Made by a program: the position numbers and the translations under genes
NCBI GenBank assembly: GCA_022113835.1
Contig: JAILWY010000022.1
Coordinates: 4,030,001 to 4,094,000, forward strand
Length of the DNA: 64,000 nt
Direction of reading: 5' to 3'
Source of the DNA: Atopsyche davidsoni
Taxonomy: Eukaryota > Arthropoda > Insecta > Trichoptera > Hydrobiosidae
Notes under the pieces: generated by a model
What the model was told of the DNA's origin: nothing
Databases searched by the model: none
What the model saw: only the letters and a program-made list of their open reading frames with translations
Shown here: piece after piece, positions 61,101 through 64,000 of the stretch
How the letters are laid out: every line of letters starts with the position of its first letter
How positions within the stretch are numbered: position 1 is the stretch's first letter

Positions 61101-61146
61101 AAAATAGCTGATTAATGATTCTAAACAATCATTAATCAGCTATTTT
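61101..61146 (+). repeat. Perfect 20-bp hairpin
   Basis: Left arm AAAATAGCTGATTAATGATT, 6-base loop CTAAAC, then the exact reverse complement. It lies 295 bp before the first array exon and would form a stable stem in RNA. Confidence 0.9.
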
Positions 61147-61440
61147 TATATCAGTCTACAAAAAATTGTTTCCTTGACACAAATATAATAATTTTTTTAG
61201 CTAACATTTGTCGTTACGATATTTCAAAGAAAAATACTTAAAAAGATAGTATTGATAGCTTATAAGCTTGAACGAATTGTAAGAACTGACCACGATAGCT
61301 CGTGAACTGTAGATTTAGATAAAAAAGTCCTGGAGAAAGTATATTTAATTTTAATCAAAACACAATCTCTTCATTGCACCCGAGAGTCGAAGTTAGGAAG
61401 CAAAAAATCATTGATAGGGAGTCACTTTTACGACTTGCAG

Positions 61441-61581
61441 CTGTGAATGGTGTGGGTTTCCGATGCACACCAGGCCAGGCCTTCATGGATGGCTGCAACC
61501 GCTGTATGTGCGATGCCAAGGGAGAGAGTGCCGCTTGCTCCAGGGCGACTTGTCCTCCGGGAGCCACGCGGAACCGGAGAG
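61441..61581 (+). CDS. Pacifastin array exon 1 (type A)
   Basis: 141 bp, phase 1-1, acceptor CGACTTGCAG and donor AGAG|GTAACA. The single domain starts FRCTPGQAFMDGCNRCMCD; the reactive site CSRATC gives P1-P1' R-A. It ends GATRNRR, a furin-type R-x-R-R site just before the next module. The upstream flank (CAAAACACAATC, GAAGCAAAAA-type) is shared with exon 3 of the array. Confidence 0.85.
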
Positions 61582-61973
61582 GTAACACGCTAACCTAACC
61601 CAAGCAATCAGCTTATGTGTACTAAACTGCAATATCAAAGTATTTAATCTCTATTAGCCTTTAATATACTTTAGCTCAAAGTGTGTTTACTATCATAATT
61701 TTATTTTCTATCAGGAACATTTATTTCTTATTTTGTTTGTAAATGTTACATATTAATTGGTTTTATATATTTTACATATATATTTACAATATTTTACACC
61801 ATTCTTTTTTTTCTAGAATAAATAAATCTATTATTATTAATATTATCTACTAATCACTTTGTTTACTGCTTCTTCCTTATTTATTTAATTTATTGAGTGG
61901 TGTGAAGTAAAGGTGGGGGATGTGTAAAAGTCTAGCCAATGTGCAGATGAGATGTCATGCTTACAACTTGCAG

Positions 61974-62114
61974 CTGTGAATGGTGTGGGTTTCCGATGCA
62001 CACCAGGCCAAGCCTTCATGGATGGCTGCAACCGCTGTATGTGCGACGCCAAGGGAGAAAGTGCCGCTTGCTCCAGGGCGACTTGTCCTCCGGGAGCCTC
62101 GCGGAACCGGAGAG
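61974..62114 (+). CDS. Pacifastin array exon 2 (type B)
   Basis: 141 bp, phase 1-1, acceptor ACAACTTGCAG. The peptide differs from array exon 1 only by Ser for Thr in GASRNRR; the reactive site is CSRATC. The upstream flank (GAGTGGTGTGAAG, AAAAGTCTAGCCAATGTGC) defines type B and recurs before exons 4 and 5. Confidence 0.85.
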
Positions 62115-62329
62115 GTAACACGCTAACCTAACCCAACCAAACAGCTTATGTGTACTAAACTGCAACGCAATGCTGTGCTTCACAAATAAATACTGGCTCA
62201 AATGAGGTGTTCATGTTTATGTTTTTTTATTATATTAATATTATTTTGTTTATAAGTATTTGTTTTAAATATTTATCACATATTTTATATGTTAACACAT
62301 TAAAATATTTTTTGTATCTTTTATTATTA

Positions 62330-62430
62330 ATACTATTTATTTATGATTTCACAGCTTCTTCCTTTTATATATTTAATCTATTTAAGTGGCGTACTGTGAA
62401 TAGGCATAATGCAAAAAAGTCCGACTAATG
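62330..62430 (+). pseudogene. Exon-less remnant of a type B unit
   Basis: CAGCTTCTTCCTTTTATATA, TTTAAGTGGCGT and AAAAAAGTCCGACTAATGC align with the intron segment that precedes type B exons, but no pacifastin exon follows. This looks like a repeat unit whose exon was deleted. Confidence 0.55.
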
Positions 62431-62921
62431 CAACGGCTTGTCTTTAAAGGCAAGCCTCCGTAGTGCCAAAAAGTTAAAACAAATTACAATATGTCCAGCT
62501 TTTGCACACTCTCGCCACTGTAACTTATGCCCATGCTGACGTTGATTGTGTTTTGATTCTCTTCAAGCAGTTTCCTCAAGGCCAAGGGTCGTGACTCAGC
62601 TTAGCAACATTCTTGACCAGATACTATTTCAAGTCACACGTTTATTATTTATCTTCTATATACAGTTGAAATTCTCTCTCATTTTGTTTCTCTTTGTGGT
62701 TCTCAAGGAGTCACATTTATTCTCAAGTTTAATAGTAAAAGTATTATCAGTTTAAATAAGTCATTCGAACTGTGATCCCATGTTTATACGTTGCGATGGA
62801 AATATCCTCATCTTAGGATAGAACCAAATGAATCCTTCCTATCAAAACACAATCAGTAAGCACAGGTAGCTGCGGCTTGAAGCAAAAAGCATTGACGGGG
62901 AGCCACGCTTACAACTTGCAG

Positions 62922-63062
62922 CTGTGAACGGTCTGGGTTTCCGATGCACACCAGGCCAGGCCTTTATGGACGGCTGCAACCACTGTATGTGCGATGCCAA
63001 GGGAGAGGGTGCGGCTTGCTCGAGGGGGACTTGCCCTCCAGGAGCCAAGCGGAATCGTAGAG
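62922..63062 (+). CDS. Pacifastin array exon 3 (type A)
   Basis: 141 bp, phase 1-1. The domain contains AFMDGCNHCMCDAKGEGAAC and the reactive site CSRGTC (P1-P1' R-G), and ends GAKRNRR. It differs from exons 1 and 2 at five positions. The upstream flank has ATCAAAACACAATC and GAAGCAAAAAGCATTGACGG as in exon 1. Confidence 0.85.
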
Positions 63063-63375
63063 GTAACACGCTAACCTAACCCAAGCAAACAAATATTTAA
63101 CAATATAAAAGTATTATAATTTCTCAGCTTTTAATATATTTTATCTCAAATTGTGTATAATAGCTTAATTTTTATTATATATATTATTTTATTTTAAATA
63201 CATAATATTAATTGGCTTTATATATTATATTTTTACAATATTTTACATCTGCTAATGACTTTGCTTACTGCTTCTTCCTTATTTATATAATCTATTGAGT
63301 GGTGTGAAGTTAGGGAGAGGGAAGCATAAAAGTCTAGCCAATGTGCAGATGAGGTGTCACGCTTACAACTTGCAG

Positions 63376-63516
63376 CTGTGAACGGTTTGGGTTTCCGATG
63401 CACACCAGGCCAGGCCTTCATGGACGGCTGCAACCACTGTATGTGCGATGCCAAGGGAGAGGGTGCAGCTTGCTCCAGGGGGACTTGCCCTCCGGGGGCC
63501 AAGCGGAATCGTAGAG
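63376..63516 (+). CDS. Pacifastin array exon 4 (type B)
   Basis: 141 bp, phase 1-1, protein-identical to array exon 3. It starts 454 bp after exon 3 and is preceded by the type B intron flank. Confidence 0.85.
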
Positions 63517-63828
63517 GTAACACGCTAACCTAACCCAAGCAAACCAATATTTAACAATATAAAAGTATTTTAATCTCTCAACCTTTAATATATTTTTACT
63601 CAAATTGTGTATAATAGCTTCAATTTATTTATATATCTTATTTTATTTTGAATATATAATATTAATTGATTTATATATTATATTTTTACAATATTTTACA
63701 TCTACTAATGACTTTGCTTACTGCTTCTTCCTTATTTATATAATCTATTGAGTGGTGTAAAGTTAGGGAGAGGGATGCATAAAAGTCTAGCCATTGTGCA
63801 GATGAGATGTCACGCTTACAACTTGCAG

Positions 63829-63969
63829 CTGTGAACGGTCTGGGTTTCCGATGCACACCGGGCCAGGCCTTCATGGACGGCTGCAACCACTGTATGTGCG
63901 ATGCCAAGGGAGAGGGTGCAGCTTGCTCCAGGGGGACTTGCCCTCCGGGGGCCAAGCGAAATCGTAGAG
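63829..63969 (+). CDS. Pacifastin array exon 5 (type B)
   Basis: 141 bp, phase 1-1, protein-identical to exons 3 and 4. It starts 453 bp after exon 4 and differs only at silent sites. Its donor (AGAG|GTAACACGC) is 31 bp from the window end, so the array and the gene's stop lie beyond. Confidence 0.85.
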
Positions 63970-64000
63970 GTAACACGCTAACCTAACCCAAACAAGTAGC

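Larger units (their letters stand above)
58266..61440. other. Intron or spacer before exon array
   Basis: AT-rich, with no pacifastin exon recognised. It holds a MITE-like element (59,333-59,510), a repeated TCAGAATTTTGACCTTGAAA segment (near 60,340) and a perfect hairpin (61,101-61,146). Confidence 0.5.

Overview
The window looks like nuclear DNA of an arthropod, most likely an insect. It carries spliced genes with GT-AG introns, an animal Integrator subunit, a mitochondrial ribosomal protein, a pacifastin-type protease inhibitor gene (a family known mainly from arthropods), short runs of the arthropod telomere motif TTAGG, and a dense load of transposon fragments. The order is not resolved.

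Region 1 (1-31,000) is mostly AT-rich noncoding DNA. It holds 5'-truncated non-LTR retrotransposon pieces, hAT-like and tRNA-derived short elements, and several local tandem arrays: a 186-bp satellite at 3.6-5.5 kb, and others at 14.8-15.6, 19.6-20.2, 22.1-23.0 and 24.5-25.3 kb. GC-rich islands lie at 9.7-11.6, 22.98-23.5, 24.3-24.5, 26.8-27.0, 28.1-28.6 and 29.2-29.5 kb. Four phase-compatible exon candidates on the minus strand (24,549 down to 2,880) suggest one long-intron gene that I could not identify.

Region 2 (31,000-39,000) is a compact housekeeping pair on the minus strand. IntS8 (nine exons, 1,032 codons) codes for the Integrator subunit that recruits PP2A, and its N-terminal WFEF motif is intact. 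mRpL39 (seven exons, 359 codons) codes for the mitochondrial large-subunit protein mL39. Both models close in frame across every junction.

Region 3 (42,200-64,000) is a plus-strand pacifastin locus and the most interesting part. A TATA promoter and signal-peptide exon lead through a small exon to a large terminal exon with eight pacifastin domains. Downstream is a second exon set: a 48-residue linker exon, a one-domain exon and a one-domain terminal exon with a stop. After that come five near-identical one-domain exons of exactly 141 bp, all phase 1-1, running to the window edge. Every reactive-site P1 residue is Lys or Arg, and the array exons end in RNRR, a furin-type site. The locus could therefore encode alternative precursors that release many small trypsin-type inhibitors. 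The array appears to come from duplication of a three-exon block, with one exon lost.

The introns of region 3 hold a degenerate Tc1/mariner element with intact inverted repeats and TA duplication, a small MITE with a related terminus, several fold-back elements, a 0.7-kb DNA element with about 60-bp inverted repeats, and retrotransposon tails.
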